DNA from: Streptomyces apocyni
Lineage (GTDB): Bacteria > Actinomycetota > Actinomycetes > Streptomycetales > Streptomycetaceae
DNA: 64,000 nt
Assembly: GCF_009739465.1 (NCBI RefSeq)
Contig: NZ_WHOM01000032.1
Location: 1 to 64,000, forward strand
Direction of reading: 5' to 3'
The position numbers and the translations under genes are program-made. The notes beneath the pieces were generated by a model. It was not told the DNA's origin and searched no databases. It saw only the letters and a list, made by a program, of their open reading frames with translations. Positions 17,292-25,380 of this stretch are shown in pieces (the first letter of the stretch is position 1; each line of letters begins with the position of its first letter).

Positions 17292-19544
17292 TCAGCCCTT
17301 CTCCAGGTAGTCCTCCCGGTTCTTGTCGACGAGCGCGTCCAGCGCCGTACGCAGCTCCGGATACCGCTCGAGGTCGGGATCGTCCGCGACGAGCGTTACC
17401 GCCTCCGCCCGGGCCTCGGCGATCACCTCCTCGTCCTCGATGACCGCCAGCACCCGCAGCGAGGAGCGGACGCCGGACTGGGCCTGGCCCAGCACATCGC
17501 CCTCGCGGCGCTGCTCGAGGTCGATCCGGGACAGCTCGAAGCCGTCCAGTGTCGCGGCCACCGCGCCGAGCCTGGCCCGCGCGGGGCTGGCCTCCGGCAT
17601 CTCGCTGACCAGCAGACACAGTCCGGGGGCCGCGCCTCGGCCGACCCGGCCGCGCAACTGGTGCAGCTGGGAGACGCCGAACCGGTCCGCGTCCATGATC
17701 ACCATCGCGGTGGCGTTGGGGACGTTCACCCCGACCTCGATGACCGTCGTCGCCACCAAAACGTCGACCTCGCCCGCGGCGAACCGGCGCATCACCGCGT
17801 CCTTGTCGTCCGGCGGCATCCTGCCGTGCAGCACCTCGACGCGCAGCCCCCGCAGCGGCCCCTGGGCGAGCTGCTCGGCCACGTCCAGCACGGCCAGCGG
17901 CGGCCGCTTCTCGGCCTCGGCTCCGGCTCCGGCTCCGGCCTCGGCCGCGCCGTCGCCTTCGGCGGACTTCTTCTTCGGCTCCGTTCCGTTCTCCTCGCCG
18001 TCGCCGATTCGCGGGCACACGACGTACGCCTGGTGCCCTTTGTTCACCTCCTCGCGCACCCGCTCCCAGGCCCGCGCCAGGAAGTGTGGCTTGTCCTGGG
18101 CCGGTACGACATGGCTGGCGATCGGCGAGCGGCCCGCGGGCAACTGGTCCAGGACCGAGGTCTCCAGGTCACCGAAGACGGTCATCGCCACCGTGCGCGG
18201 GATCGGGGTCGCCGTCATCACCAGCAGGTGCGGGGGCTGCTTGCCCTTGGAGCGCAGCGCGTCGCGCTGCTCAACGCCGAAGCGGTGCTGTTCGTCGACG
18301 ACGACCAGGCCCAGATCGTGGAACTGGACCTTGTCCTCGATCAGGGCATGGGTGCCGATGACGATCCCGGCCTCACCGGTGACCAGGTCAAGCAGCGCCT
18401 GACGGCGGGCGGCCACCCCCATCGAGCCGGTCAACAGCACCACCTTGGTGCCCTGCTCGGCACCGCCCAACATTCCCCCTTCCGCTAGCTCGCCCATCAT
18501 CTCGACGATCGAGCGGTGGTGCTGCTGCGCGAGCACCTCGGTCGGCGCGAGCATCGCGGCCTGCCCGCCCGCGTCCACCACCGTGAGCATCGCGCGCAGC
18601 GCCACCAGCGTCTTGCCCGAACCGACCTCGCCCTGGAGCAGCCGGTGCATCGGATGCTCGGTGGCGAGGTCGTCGAAGATCTCGCCGGAGACCTTCTGCT
18701 GGCCCTCGGTGAGGGTGAAGGGCAGCTTCGCGTCGAACGCGTCCAGCAGGCCGCCCGGCTGGGGCCTGCGCGCCACGGCGGGCAGCTGGGTCTCCGCGAA
18801 CCGGCGCCGGGCCAGCGCCACCTGGAGCACGAAGGCCTCGTCCCACTTCAGGCGGGCCCTGGCGTCGGCGATATCCGTCTTGCTGTGCGGGCGGTGGATT
18901 TTCAGCAGGGCCTCGGGGAGCGGCACCAGCCCCCGGCCGTCCCGCAGCGCGGGTGGCAGCGGGTCCACGGCCTCCTGGGCGCTGGGCAGCACCGCGTCGA
19001 CCGCCTTGGCCAGCTTCCAGGACTCCAGCTTCGCGGTGGCCGGGTAGATCGGGATCAGGGCCCCGGCCCAGGAGCCGACCGCCGCCGCGTCCGCACCCTC
19101 GCCGCCCTCGCCACCGTCACCGCCGCGCAGGACCTCGTAGGCGGGGTGGGCGAGCTGGAGCTTGCGCTGGAAGGCGGAGACCTTGCCCGCGAACATCGCG
19201 CGGGTGCCCGGCAGCAGGTCCTTGTGCGGCTTGTGGATGCCACGGCCGAAGAACACGAGCTGGAGCTGGCCACTGCCGTCGGTGATCACGACCTCCAGGC
19301 GCTGGCCCCTGCCGTGGTTGAACTTCAGCACCCGGGCGCTCGCGACCTGGGCGACCACGGTCACATGCTCGTCCATCGGCAGCTCGGCGAGGCGGGTCAG
19401 CTCACCACGCTCCGCGTACCGCCGCGGGTAGTGATGCAGCAGATCGCCGACGGTGTGCAGGTCGAGGTGCTCGGCCATGACCTTCGCGGTGGCGGGGCCG
19501 AGCAGTTTCTTCAGCGGTTCTTCTAGCGCGGGCACATGTTCCAT
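17292..19544 (-). CDS. recG: ATP-dependent DNA helicase RecG
   Basis: 750 residues. Order of parts: wedge/OB domain (residues 20-200, including LLHHYPRRYAERGELTRL), helicase motif I GEVGSGKTLVALRAM, Walker B VVVDEQHRFGVEQRDAL (DEQH), MTATPIPRT, and motifs V-VI QLHQLRGRVGRG. It reverses stalled forks and resolves recombination intermediates. An Ala/Glu/Lys-rich insert (near residues 530-565) interrupts the region between helicase domains and is probably a flexible loop. ATG 19544 (MEHVPALEE) is chosen. The longer upstream frame is not coding. Confidence 0.97.
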   Translation of the reverse strand: MEHVPALEEPLKKLLGPATAKVMAEHLDLHTVGDLLHHYPRRYAERGELTRLAELPMDEHVTVVAQVASARVLKFNHGRGQRLEVVITDGSGQLQLVFFGRGIHKPHKDLLPGTRAMFAGKVSAFQRKLQLAHPAYEVLRGGDGGEGGEGADAAAVGSWAGALIPIYPATAKLESWKLAKAVDAVLPSAQEAVDPLPPALRDGRGLVPLPEALLKIHRPHSKTDIADARARLKWDEAFVLQVALARRRFAETQLPAVARRPQPGGLLDAFDAKLPFTLTEGQQKVSGEIFDDLATEHPMHRLLQGEVGSGKTLVALRAMLTVVDAGGQAAMLAPTEVLAQQHHRSIVEMMGELAEGGMLGGAEQGTKVVLLTGSMGVAARRQALLDLVTGEAGIVIGTHALIEDKVQFHDLGLVVVDEQHRFGVEQRDALRSKGKQPPHLLVMTATPIPRTVAMTVFGDLETSVLDQLPAGRSPIASHVVPAQDKPHFLARAWERVREEVNKGHQAYVVCPRIGDGEENGTEPKKKSAEGDGAAEAGAGAGAEAEKRPPLAVLDVAEQLAQGPLRGLRVEVLHGRMPPDDKDAVMRRFAAGEVDVLVATTVIEVGVNVPNATAMVIMDADRFGVSQLHQLRGRVGRGAAPGLCLLVSEMPEASPARARLGAVAATLDGFELSRIDLEQRREGDVLGQAQSGVRSSLRVLAVIEDEEVIAEARAEAVTLVADDPDLERYPELRTALDALVDKNREDYLEKG

Positions 19545-19605
19545 TGCACACCACGGCAGTGACAGACACGGTCCGCCTGTAGAAAACCCTCCGATGCGCG
19601 GAGTG

Positions 19606-21312
19606 TTATTCCACTCCGATGAGGAGCAGCGGCGACTGCCGCCCGCCGCGGTAGACGACCGTGTCGACCGCCAGATGCGCCTCGCGTACGTGGTCCTCCA
19701 GCCGCACCGCGACAGCGTCGGGCACTTCGTCACCGAGCACTAGGGTGACCATCTCGCCGCCCGCCGCGAGCATCCGGTCCAGCACGGTCGTGGCGATGTC
19801 CGGGAGGTCCGCGCCGATCACGGCGACATCCCCGTCGATGAGCCCCAGGACATCACCGGCCTGGCAGATCCCGGCCATCGTCCAGGACTGCCGCTCGGCG
19901 ACGGCCAGTTCGGCGTAGCGGGTCGCGCCCGCGGCCGAGGTCATGGAGACCACGTCCTCGTCGAAGCGGCGGTCCGGCTCGTGTACGGCGAGCGCCGCGA
20001 TGCCCTGTACCGCGGACCGGGTCGGGATGAGCGCGACCCGTACACCGTCCGTACGGGCCTGTTCCGCGGCGGCCGCGACGGTGTGCCGCAGGGTCCCGTC
20101 GTTGGGCAGTAGCACCACCTCGCGCGCGTGGGCGCGGCGGACGGCGTCGACGACCTCACCACTCGCGGGCGGCTCGCCGGGACGCGCGAGCACCGTGGTG
20201 GCCCCGGCCTCGGCGTACAGACCGGCAAGCCCTTCCCCCTGGACCACGGCGACGACCGCGCGCCGCACCCGCTCCCGTGGCGGTGTGAAGCCCGTGCTGT
20301 GCGCGTCCTGGGCCCCGAAGTGCGTGATCCTGATGCGGTACGGGCGCCCCGCCTCGACGCCCGCCTCGACGGCGGCGCCCGCGTCGTCGACATGCACATG
20401 GACGTTCCACAGCCCGTCGCCGCCGACCACGACCAGGGAGTCGCCCAGCGCGTCCAGGCGGCCGCGCAGCCGGTCGACGGCCGGGTCGTCGGCCTCCAGC
20501 AGATAGATCACCTCGAACGCGGGCCCGCTCCCTGCGGGCACCGCGTCGGCCGCACAGTCCACCAGGTGAGCCGACGCCGCGGCTGCCCCGACGTCCGTAC
20601 GCTCAGCCTGCCGCACGCGCGCGTAGCCGCGTATCTGCCGTGGGGGTGCGGGTGGCGCCTGCCCCGACAGCGCCTCCACCAGCGCTCCCAGCACGGCCAC
20701 CAGACCCTGCCCGCCCGCGTCCACGACACCCGCCCGCTCCAGCACGGCCAGCTGCCCCGGGGTCCTGGCCAGCGCGGTACGCGCCCCGTCGTACGCCGCC
20801 CGCGCGGCCGTGGCGCAGTCGCCGTCGGCGCCCTGGGTCGCCGCGTCGGCCGCGGCGGTGGCCACCGTGAGGACCGTCCCCTCGACCGGGTGCGCGACGG
20901 CCTGGTATCCGGAGTCCGCGGCCCGCCGCAGCGCGATTCCGAGCAGCTCCCCGCCCACGACAGGCCGCGCCGCGTCGCTCTCGGTGGACACCACCTGAGC
21001 CATGCCCCGCAGCAGCTGAGCCAGGATCGTGCCCGAGTTGCCGCGCGCCCCGATCAGCGCGCCATGCGCCATCGCGCGCATGGCCTCAGCCGCCGAAGGG
21101 CCCTCGGCCGACCCGGCCGCCTCGTGCCCGGCGAACACGGCCTCGACCGCCTGCGCCGCCGACTCCACCGTCAGGTAGAGGTTCGTACCGGTGTCCGAGT
21201 CCGCGACCGGATAGACGTTGATCGCGTCGATCTCCTCGCGGGCCCGCCCCAACGCGTCCAGGGCGAGACCACACCAGGTGCGCACCACGACGGCGTCGAG
21301 CAACTGCGGCAC
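19606..21312 (-). CDS. DhaL-domain (FakA-like) kinase
   Basis: 568 residues. The N-terminal DhaL kinase fold has the Mg/ATP-binding INVYPVADSDTGTNLYLTVE (three aspartates) and AHGALIGARGNSGTILAQLLRG. The C-terminal half (ARPGEPPASGEVVDAV, VVLLPNDGTLRHTV and a last DegV-like segment) matches the FakA arrangement found upstream of recG. FakA phosphorylates fatty acids bound to FakB partners, but the substrate here is unproven. The GTG start 21312 is followed in the opposite direction by rpmB, a conserved divergent pair. Confidence 0.88.
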   Translation of the reverse strand: MPQLLDAVVVRTWCGLALDALGRAREEIDAINVYPVADSDTGTNLYLTVESAAQAVEAVFAGHEAAGSAEGPSAAEAMRAMAHGALIGARGNSGTILAQLLRGMAQVVSTESDAARPVVGGELLGIALRRAADSGYQAVAHPVEGTVLTVATAAADAATQGADGDCATAARAAYDGARTALARTPGQLAVLERAGVVDAGGQGLVAVLGALVEALSGQAPPAPPRQIRGYARVRQAERTDVGAAAASAHLVDCAADAVPAGSGPAFEVIYLLEADDPAVDRLRGRLDALGDSLVVVGGDGLWNVHVHVDDAGAAVEAGVEAGRPYRIRITHFGAQDAHSTGFTPPRERVRRAVVAVVQGEGLAGLYAEAGATTVLARPGEPPASGEVVDAVRRAHAREVVLLPNDGTLRHTVAAAAEQARTDGVRVALIPTRSAVQGIAALAVHEPDRRFDEDVVSMTSAAGATRYAELAVAERQSWTMAGICQAGDVLGLIDGDVAVIGADLPDIATTVLDRMLAAGGEMVTLVLGDEVPDAVAVRLEDHVREAHLAVDTVVYRGGRQSPLLLIGVE

Positions 21313-21541
21313 CTGGGCCTCCTAGCTGCGGTTTTGCTCCGCAGGGTAGTTCTCGGTGGGCAGGGTGCCCGGGGCGGGGGGCGAGCTGACCATGGTAGTT
21401 TCGTTCTACCGAAGCGGTCGTTGTATGCTGCTCCGGTTGCCCGATAGATATCGGGTCACCCCCTGGCACCGCCACTTCAGATCACTGAACCCGGCATGCC
21501 GGGTTTAACCGTAAGAGCATCTGAAGTCTTTGGAGTGTCCC

Positions 21542-21727
21542 GTGGCTGCCAACTGCGACGTCTGCGGCAAGGGGCCGGGCTTCGGCAACAACATCTCGCA
21601 CTCGCACCGCCGTACGCCCCGTCGCTGGAACCCGAACATCCAGCGCGTGCGTGCCGTGGTCAGTGGGACGCCGAAGCGGCTCAACGCCTGCACCTCGTGC
21701 ATCAAGGCCGGGAAGGTCTCGCGCTGA
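21542..21727 (+). CDS. rpmB: 50S ribosomal protein L28 (zinc-binding C+ form)
   Basis: 61 residues. MAANCDVCGKGPGFGNNISHSHRRTPRRW identifies L28. The cysteine pairs CDVC and CTSC form the zinc ribbon, so this is the zinc-containing paralogue rather than the zinc-free form made under Zur control. GTG start. Divergent from the FakA-like gene, with a terminator at 21762-21797. Confidence 0.96.
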   Translation: MAANCDVCGKGPGFGNNISHSHRRTPRRWNPNIQRVRAVVSGTPKRLNACTSCIKAGKVSR

Positions 21728-21761
21728 CGCAACGCTAAGCGCGGCCACTTGCCTGGTTGCT

Positions 21762-21797
21762 GAACAGCCGGTCCACCCCAGGGTGGGCCGGCTGTTC
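21762..21797 (+). terminator. rpmB terminator
   Basis: The arms gaacagccggtccaccc (21762-21778) and gggtgggccggctgttc (21781-21797) form a 17-bp stem with one G-U pair, followed by TGTTACT. Confidence 0.85.
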
Positions 21798-21829
21798 TGT
21801 TACTCACTCCCCAACCCCCAGGAGCTACT

Positions 21830-22696
21830 GTGCCCGAGCTGCCCGAGGTCGAGGTCGTACGCCGCGGACTCGAAGCCTGGGTCAGCGGACGGACCGTCGC
21901 CGACGTGCAGGTGCTGCACCCGCGCGCCGTACGCCGTCACCCGGCGGGCGGCGTGGACTTCGCGGCCCGGCTCACCGGACACCGTGTCGGCTCCGTCCAG
22001 CGCCGTGGCAAGTACCTCTGGCTGCCGCTCGGGGACTCCGCGGCCCCTGGGTGTTCCGTGCTCGCCCACCTCGGCATGAGCGGCCAGCTGCTGGTCCAGC
22101 CGACGGACACGGCGGACGAGCGGCATCTGCGGATCAGGGTCGGCTTCACCGACGACCTCGGCACCGAACTGCGCTTCGTCGACCAGCGCACCTTCGGCGG
22201 GCTCTCGCTGCACGAGAACACCCCGGACGGCCTCCCGGACGTGATCGCCCACATCGCGCGCGACCCGCTCGACCCGAAGTTCGACGACGCCGCGTTCCAC
22301 ACCGCCCTGCGCCGCCGCCGCACCACGGTCAAGCGCGCCCTGCTCGACCAGTCACTGATCAGTGGGGTCGGCAACATCTACGCGGACGAGGCCCTGTGGC
22401 GTACCAAGCTGCACTACGAACGCCCCACGGCCACCCTCACCCGCCCCAAGACCACGGAGCTCCTGGGACACATCCGGGACGTGATGAACGACGCACTCGC
22501 CGTCGGCGGCACCAGCTTCGACAGCCTCTACGTCAATGTGAACGGCGAGTCCGGGTACTTCGAGCGGTCCCTGGACGCGTACGGGCGCGAGGACGAACCC
22601 TGCCGCCGCTGCGGCACTCCCATGCGCCGCCGCCCTTGGATGAACCGCTCCAGCTACTACTGCCCGCGCTGCCAGCGCCCGCCGCGCCCGCAGTAG
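21830..22696 (+). CDS. mutM: Formamidopyrimidine-DNA glycosylase
   Basis: 288 residues. The catalytic N-terminus is [14 protein letters not shown] (Pro1 nucleophile, Glu2), a helix-two-turn-helix lies around [17 protein letters not shown], and the C-terminal zinc finger [11 protein letters not shown]...YYCPRCQ is intact. It excises 8-oxoguanine. The GTG follows AGGAGC. In other actinomycetes mutM follows rnc directly, but here rpmB is its neighbour. The gene ends 34 bases before the left end of the integrated element. Confidence 0.96.
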   Translation: MPELPEVEVVRRGLEAWVSGRTVADVQVLHPRAVRRHPAGGVDFAARLTGHRVGSVQRRGKYLWLPLGDSAAPGCSVLAHLGMSGQLLVQPTDTADERHLRIRVGFTDDLGTELRFVDQRTFGGLSLHENTPDGLPDVIAHIARDPLDPKFDDAAFHTALRRRRTTVKRALLDQSLISGVGNIYADEALWRTKLHYERPTATLTRPKTTELLGHIRDVMNDALAVGGTSFDSLYVNVNGESGYFERSLDAYGREDEPCRRCGTPMRRRPWMNRSSYYCPRCQRPPRPQ

Positions 22697-22730
22697 GCGT
22701 GCGCCGCGCCCCCAGGAGGCGTTCTAGGCG

Positions 22731-22743
22731 TCAGAACCCGAAG
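22731..22743. other. Left attachment site (attL core)
   Basis: 13 bases tcagaacccgaag, identical to 30284-30296 in the same orientation. Read on the minus strand it still spells F-G-F-stop, the last residues of the CAP protein gene that occupies the right junction. Confidence 0.75.
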
Positions 22744-22986
22744 AAGTGACGCGGAGCCTCGCTGACCTGGGAACTTGTTGGTGATCGGTAGCCCGACCTA
22801 CGGAATGACGGTGGGCTGCGGTTGTCGTCTGTCACCGTTGGCCACTGTCGGACGGCCCAGGGACGGCCCGTGTCGACGACTCGGCAGCCCCCTGTGCGCG
22901 TTAGGGTGATTCGCCCTTGTGGCAGTACGCGCAAACGGTGCGCCGCAGTGTAGCGGCTCCCCTATCTTGGGCTTCCGGAGGTTGGC
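22744..22986. other. Non-coding left end of the element
   Basis: No gene is supported here. The only frame, on the minus strand, ends in the att core and looks accidental. Two copies of ggacggccc lie at about 22850-22872, possible integrase arm sites. The last 60 bases carry the promoter region and the ribosome-binding site GGAGG for the gene at 22987. Confidence 0.5.
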
Positions 22987-23400
22987 ATGGCTCGATTGCA
23001 GTACTTCTTGCTTGCTGAGTACGCCCGCGTCGACGCGGGTGGGCTGCTTACTGTGGTGGGGGCGGGGTTCGACAGGGTCGCCGTCGACGCGCTACCAGGC
23101 CAACTGTCATTGGGATGCGCGGCGCGCGTGCTCCTCGACGAGGGAGAGTCAGAGGCGCAGCTCAGTGTCGCCGTGCGTCCACCACAGGGCAGGGGGCTAG
23201 CTATCGCCAGCACGGTAAGGCCACCCGTAGACGCCAAACCTCATCTAGGCCACGTAGGTGTCATCTTTGCGGCCACTTTTGGGCTTCCCGTCGTAGCAGA
23301 AGGCCTGTACACCTTTGAGGTGACGGTCAATGGCGAGGAGCGACAAGACGCATCGTTCACCGTCGAGTTGCAGTCGGCCACGGGACAGGCCGATGCCTAA
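22987..23400 (+). CDS. DUF6941-like protein of unknown function
   Basis: 137 residues, starting MARLQYFLLAEYARVDAGG and continuing through alternating beta-strand segments (LLTVVGAGFDRV, AEGLYTFEVTVNGEER). I associate this opening with the uncharacterized DUF6941 family but cannot confirm it. No catalytic motif, signal peptide or membrane helix is seen. The predicted mostly-beta fold ending in an E-V-T-V-N-G-E-E strand resembles an immunoglobulin-like or ligand-binding sandwich. GGAGG lies seven bases before the ATG. The stop overlaps the next start by one base (TAATG), so it is the first gene of a three-gene cassette of unusually low G+C for this genome. Confidence 0.75.
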   Translation: MARLQYFLLAEYARVDAGGLLTVVGAGFDRVAVDALPGQLSLGCAARVLLDEGESEAQLSVAVRPPQGRGLAIASTVRPPVDAKPHLGHVGVIFAATFGLPVVAEGLYTFEVTVNGEERQDASFTVELQSATGQADA

Positions 23401-23642
23401 TGCGACTGACGTACACTCGCCACGCACAGAGGCGCATGCAGCAAAGAAGTGTAACGAAGAGTGATGTTGAGCACGCCTTGGGTAACTTCATTGAGAGGAA
23501 GTGCACCCCTGAACCGAGCATCCGGTATCGCGGCCCTGGCCTCAACGGCGGCATACTCAAGGTGTGGGTAGTGCCAGACCAAGGGCCAATGTCCGACAAG
23601 ATCATCAAGAGCGTGGCTTGGGAAGGAGTGAGTGATGTCTGA
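23400..23642 (+). CDS. DUF4258-domain protein (possible toxin)
   Basis: 80 residues. YTRHAQRRMQQRSVTKSDVEHAL is the DUF4258 signature (an H-A-x-x-R-M-x-x-R helix), and KVWVVPDQGPMSDKIIKSVAW is the following strand. DUF4258 proteins are small, often found in mobile elements, and structurally recall RelE/BrnT-type RNase toxins. The basic N-terminus with His9 and Arg residues would suit RNA binding. It overlaps the preceding gene by one base and the DUF2283 gene by eight bases. Toxin activity is inferred only from context. Confidence 0.8.
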   Translation: MRLTYTRHAQRRMQQRSVTKSDVEHALGNFIERKCTPEPSIRYRGPGLNGGILKVWVVPDQGPMSDKIIKSVAWEGVSDV

Positions 23643-24009
23643 GCCCATGGTTCGCATCGAGATTGAGCCCTCCGTCGACCTGGCCTACGTCGAACTTAGC
23701 CAGGGCCAGGTAGACAGGACCGACGAGTTCACGCCTGAGATCGCGATCGACCTGGACCGGTACGGAATGGTTCTAGGGATTGAGCTGCTCACGCTCTCCG
23801 TCAACCTCGACGCAGAGCTGCGCGCTCGCCTTGCTGGGCAGTATCACATCCCGTCCTCCGTTCTGGATCTCCTGTCGCCTGCGCTCAATGTCGTCGCCGA
23901 CTGGGAGAGGCAGGTCGCTGAGCGAAAGGCTGCTCAGCAGCTAGCCCCCCGCGCGACCTACGGAGTACTCCGTGCGTCCACCCAGCCAAGGCTCACAGAG
24001 TGCCACTGA
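23635..24009 (+). CDS. DUF2283 protein (possible antitoxin or partner)
   Basis: 124 residues from ATG 23635. A GTG three bases upstream is an alternative, and both are served by GGAAGGAG. The DUF2283 core is DLAYVELSQGQVDRTDEF followed by EIAIDLDRYGMVLGIELLTLS. DUF2283 proteins are small and commonly sit beside DUF4258 genes, an arrangement like a type II toxin-antitoxin pair. The C-terminal 60 residues (a helix followed by a basic tail) are longer than the usual family and could be the partner-binding part. A hairpin terminator follows at 24043-24073. Confidence 0.8.
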   Translation: MSEPMVRIEIEPSVDLAYVELSQGQVDRTDEFTPEIAIDLDRYGMVLGIELLTLSVNLDAELRARLAGQYHIPSSVLDLLSPALNVVADWERQVAERKAAQQLAPRATYGVLRASTQPRLTECH

Positions 24010-24042
24010 GCTCTGTTGATGGCATAGGTAGCTGGACGAAAC

Positions 24043-24073
24043 AACCCCTGACCAGGTGAGATGGTTAGGGGTT
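24043..24073 (+). terminator. Terminator of the DUF cassette
   Basis: The arms aacccctgacca (24043-24054) and tggttaggggtt (24062-24073) pair with one G-U and an 8-base loop, followed by actcgttt. It is stronger and more U-rich than other terminators in the window, consistent with foreign origin. Confidence 0.75.
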
Positions 24074-24222
24074 ACTCGTTTCTAACGGGCAGTGGGGTTC
24101 GCGCCTAGTGCGTGCTGCTCAGCAAGCAGCCTTCTTCCCCCTTTGTGGGTAGCCGGACCCCTCTTGCCGGGTCGAGCCTAGTCGGCGGTTACGCGGCTGC
24201 CTGAGGGTGTCATCATCCGGTC

Positions 24223-24357
24223 ATGAACTACCAGCCACTTGCTGCGGCCGTCGTCGCTGTCTCAGGTCTAGCGGGTCTGTACATCCAGAGCCGCCGCACG
24301 ACCGGGCATGCGGCGGAGGAGATCAAGAGAGAGCTCGACATCCTCGCTGCTGCCTGA
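24223..24357 (+). CDS. 44-residue membrane peptide
   Basis: Short frame starting MNYQPLAAAVVAVSGLAGLYIQSRR, with one predicted membrane helix (residues 5-20), then a basic anchor and a charged helix HAAEEIKRELDILAAA. The stop TGA at 24355-24357 lies just before, and in a different frame from, the next small protein. The composition is plausible for a real small membrane protein, but no family is recognised and no strong ribosome-binding site is seen. Confidence 0.45.
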   Translation: MNYQPLAAAVVAVSGLAGLYIQSRRTTGHAAEEIKRELDILAAA

Positions 24358-24415
24358 TCAAAGCGAGCTTCGGGAGCCCCTTCAAGTACGCATCGATGAC
24401 TTGCTCCGACGCTAC

Positions 24416-24673
24416 ATGTCCAAGCGACAGGAGGAGGCTCGCGATTGGTCAGGAGTCACCCTCGCTGTCTTGCTCTTAATGGCCTCCGCGTTCTTCGCCT
24501 GGATGGCGGTAAGCGAGGGCGCCTGGTGGTGGGCGGGCCTCGTGGTGACCGTTCCCTTCGGGATCTTCGGCGTTTACGGATTCGTCGAATCCATCCTGCC
24601 AGCGAAGCGCGATGAGAGAGGGCGACGTCTTCAGAGGCGCCCCTGGGACCACCGCCCGGAGCCACCCCAGTGA
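24416..24673 (+). CDS. Small two-helix membrane protein with a TTA codon
   Basis: 85 residues from ATG 24416 (a start upstream in the same frame is possible). A short charged N-terminus MSKRQEEARDWSG is followed by two predicted membrane helices (about residues 14-34 and 38-58, VTLAVLLLMASAFFAWMAV and AGLVVTVPFGIFGVYGFV) and a basic tail. Codon 21 is TTA (24476-24478), the rare leucine codon read by the BldA tRNA in Streptomyces, so expression may be developmental. Together with the 44-residue peptide it looks like a pair of spread-type or accessory membrane proteins of the element, but neither is assigned. Confidence 0.6.
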   Translation: MSKRQEEARDWSGVTLAVLLLMASAFFAWMAVSEGAWWWAGLVVTVPFGIFGVYGFVESILPAKRDERGRRLQRRPWDHRPEPPQ

Positions 24674-24736
24674 ACGGTCACGTTGGCCGTCGCGGTCGGT
24701 GGAGCGGCTTTGGGCGGGAGCTGCCATGGGGTGAGT

Positions 24737-24813
24737 GATCATGGCCCCTTACGCTGGCCGCGATCGGGCAGTCCGTGGACCTGCCCGCAATAGCCCGATC
24801 TGGGGCCATGATC
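24737..24813. repeat. Nested dyad, candidate origin element
   Basis: The outer arms gatcatggcccc (24737-24748) and ggggccatgatc (24802-24813) are perfect 12-bp complements. The inner arms gatcgggc (24762-24769) and gcccgatc (24793-24800) are perfect 8-bp complements. The left arm has a 13-base bulge and the right a 1-base bulge, so it would fold as a long asymmetrical stem. Such structures are typical of single-strand origins and nick regions of rolling-circle replicons. Confidence 0.6.
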
Positions 24814-24888
24814 TTCGAGGCTCGCCCCATGGTGGCTGCCTAAAGCCGTGGAGCCGACCGCCCCAGCCACGGGGCACCGGCCCAGGGA

Positions 24889-25263
24889 GCGGGTTTGCCC
24901 GCCGCGTACCGCCGCCGCGATCCGGCCTTATCGGTGACCCACAGCGTCGGTGACCTGGTGGTGCGGCAATCCCCTTGTGCCCCTATGGCCTGGTGCTGGG
25001 TTTGGCCGCTGGTGGGGGCGACGGGCGGACGGCGGTCCGCAGCTGGTGGCGGAGACATGGAAGCGGCGGGGCGGCGGCCGACCGGCGCCGCCGCGCGTGC
25101 GCGGCCCTCGGTCCTTTGGATCGACCCGACTTCGCTGGGCGGCGCCGGTCTGGTGGTCTTGATGGGGTGTTTCGTGTGCGTGCGCCCTGTGGTCCTACGG
25201 TTGCTGAAGGGTTCTCCCCTCCTAGGTCGGATCGCGGCGGCGGTACGCGGCGGGCAAACCCGC
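24889..25263. repeat. Perfect 36-bp inverted repeat around a 303-bp spacer
   Basis: The arms 24889-24924 and 25228-25263 are exact reverse complements over 36 bases, and the match ends abruptly on both sides. Each arm contains its own mini-hairpin (gcgggtttgcccgc). Inside the spacer a further 13-bp inverted repeat (25080-25092 / 25138-25150) is nested. No target duplication is seen at the outer edges, so it does not look like a transposon. Confidence 0.85.
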
Positions 25264-25380
25264 GTCACCGGGTCGAAGGCTCGGGCAAGGGGCGGTTGGC
25301 GCCTTCGGCTGATCAGACGGCCGCGAGCGGAGCGAGTCTTGATGAGGTAGAGAAATCTGTAACGGCCCGTCGTACGGCGG

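Larger units (their letters stand above)
24674..25380. other. Non-coding tract of the element with nested inverted repeats
   Basis: About 700 bases with no supported gene. A 151-residue frame at 24895-25350 runs through the repeat arms and is probably accidental. The tract holds the dyad at 24737-24813 and a perfect 36-bp inverted repeat (24889-24924 / 25228-25263). It lies between the cargo genes and the convergent repressor gene. Candidate roles are replication or transfer origin (cis locus). Confidence 0.6.

Noticed and set aside
17292..19733. Longer recG start upstream of 19544
   Set aside because: The residues before MEHVPALEE do not fit RecG and run back into the FakA-like gene.
22731..22934. 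67-residue minus-strand frame at the left end of the element
   Set aside because: It ends in F-G-F-stop only because the attachment core is copied there. No ribosome-binding site and no family.
24889..25263. Transposon with 36-bp terminal inverted repeats
   Set aside because: No transposase, no target duplication at the ends, and the 303-bp interior has no gene.
24895..25350. 151-residue open frame across the 36-bp inverted repeat
   Set aside because: It starts in one repeat arm and runs through the other, has a high Gly/Arg content from G+C-rich DNA, and has no homology or ribosome-binding site that I recognise.
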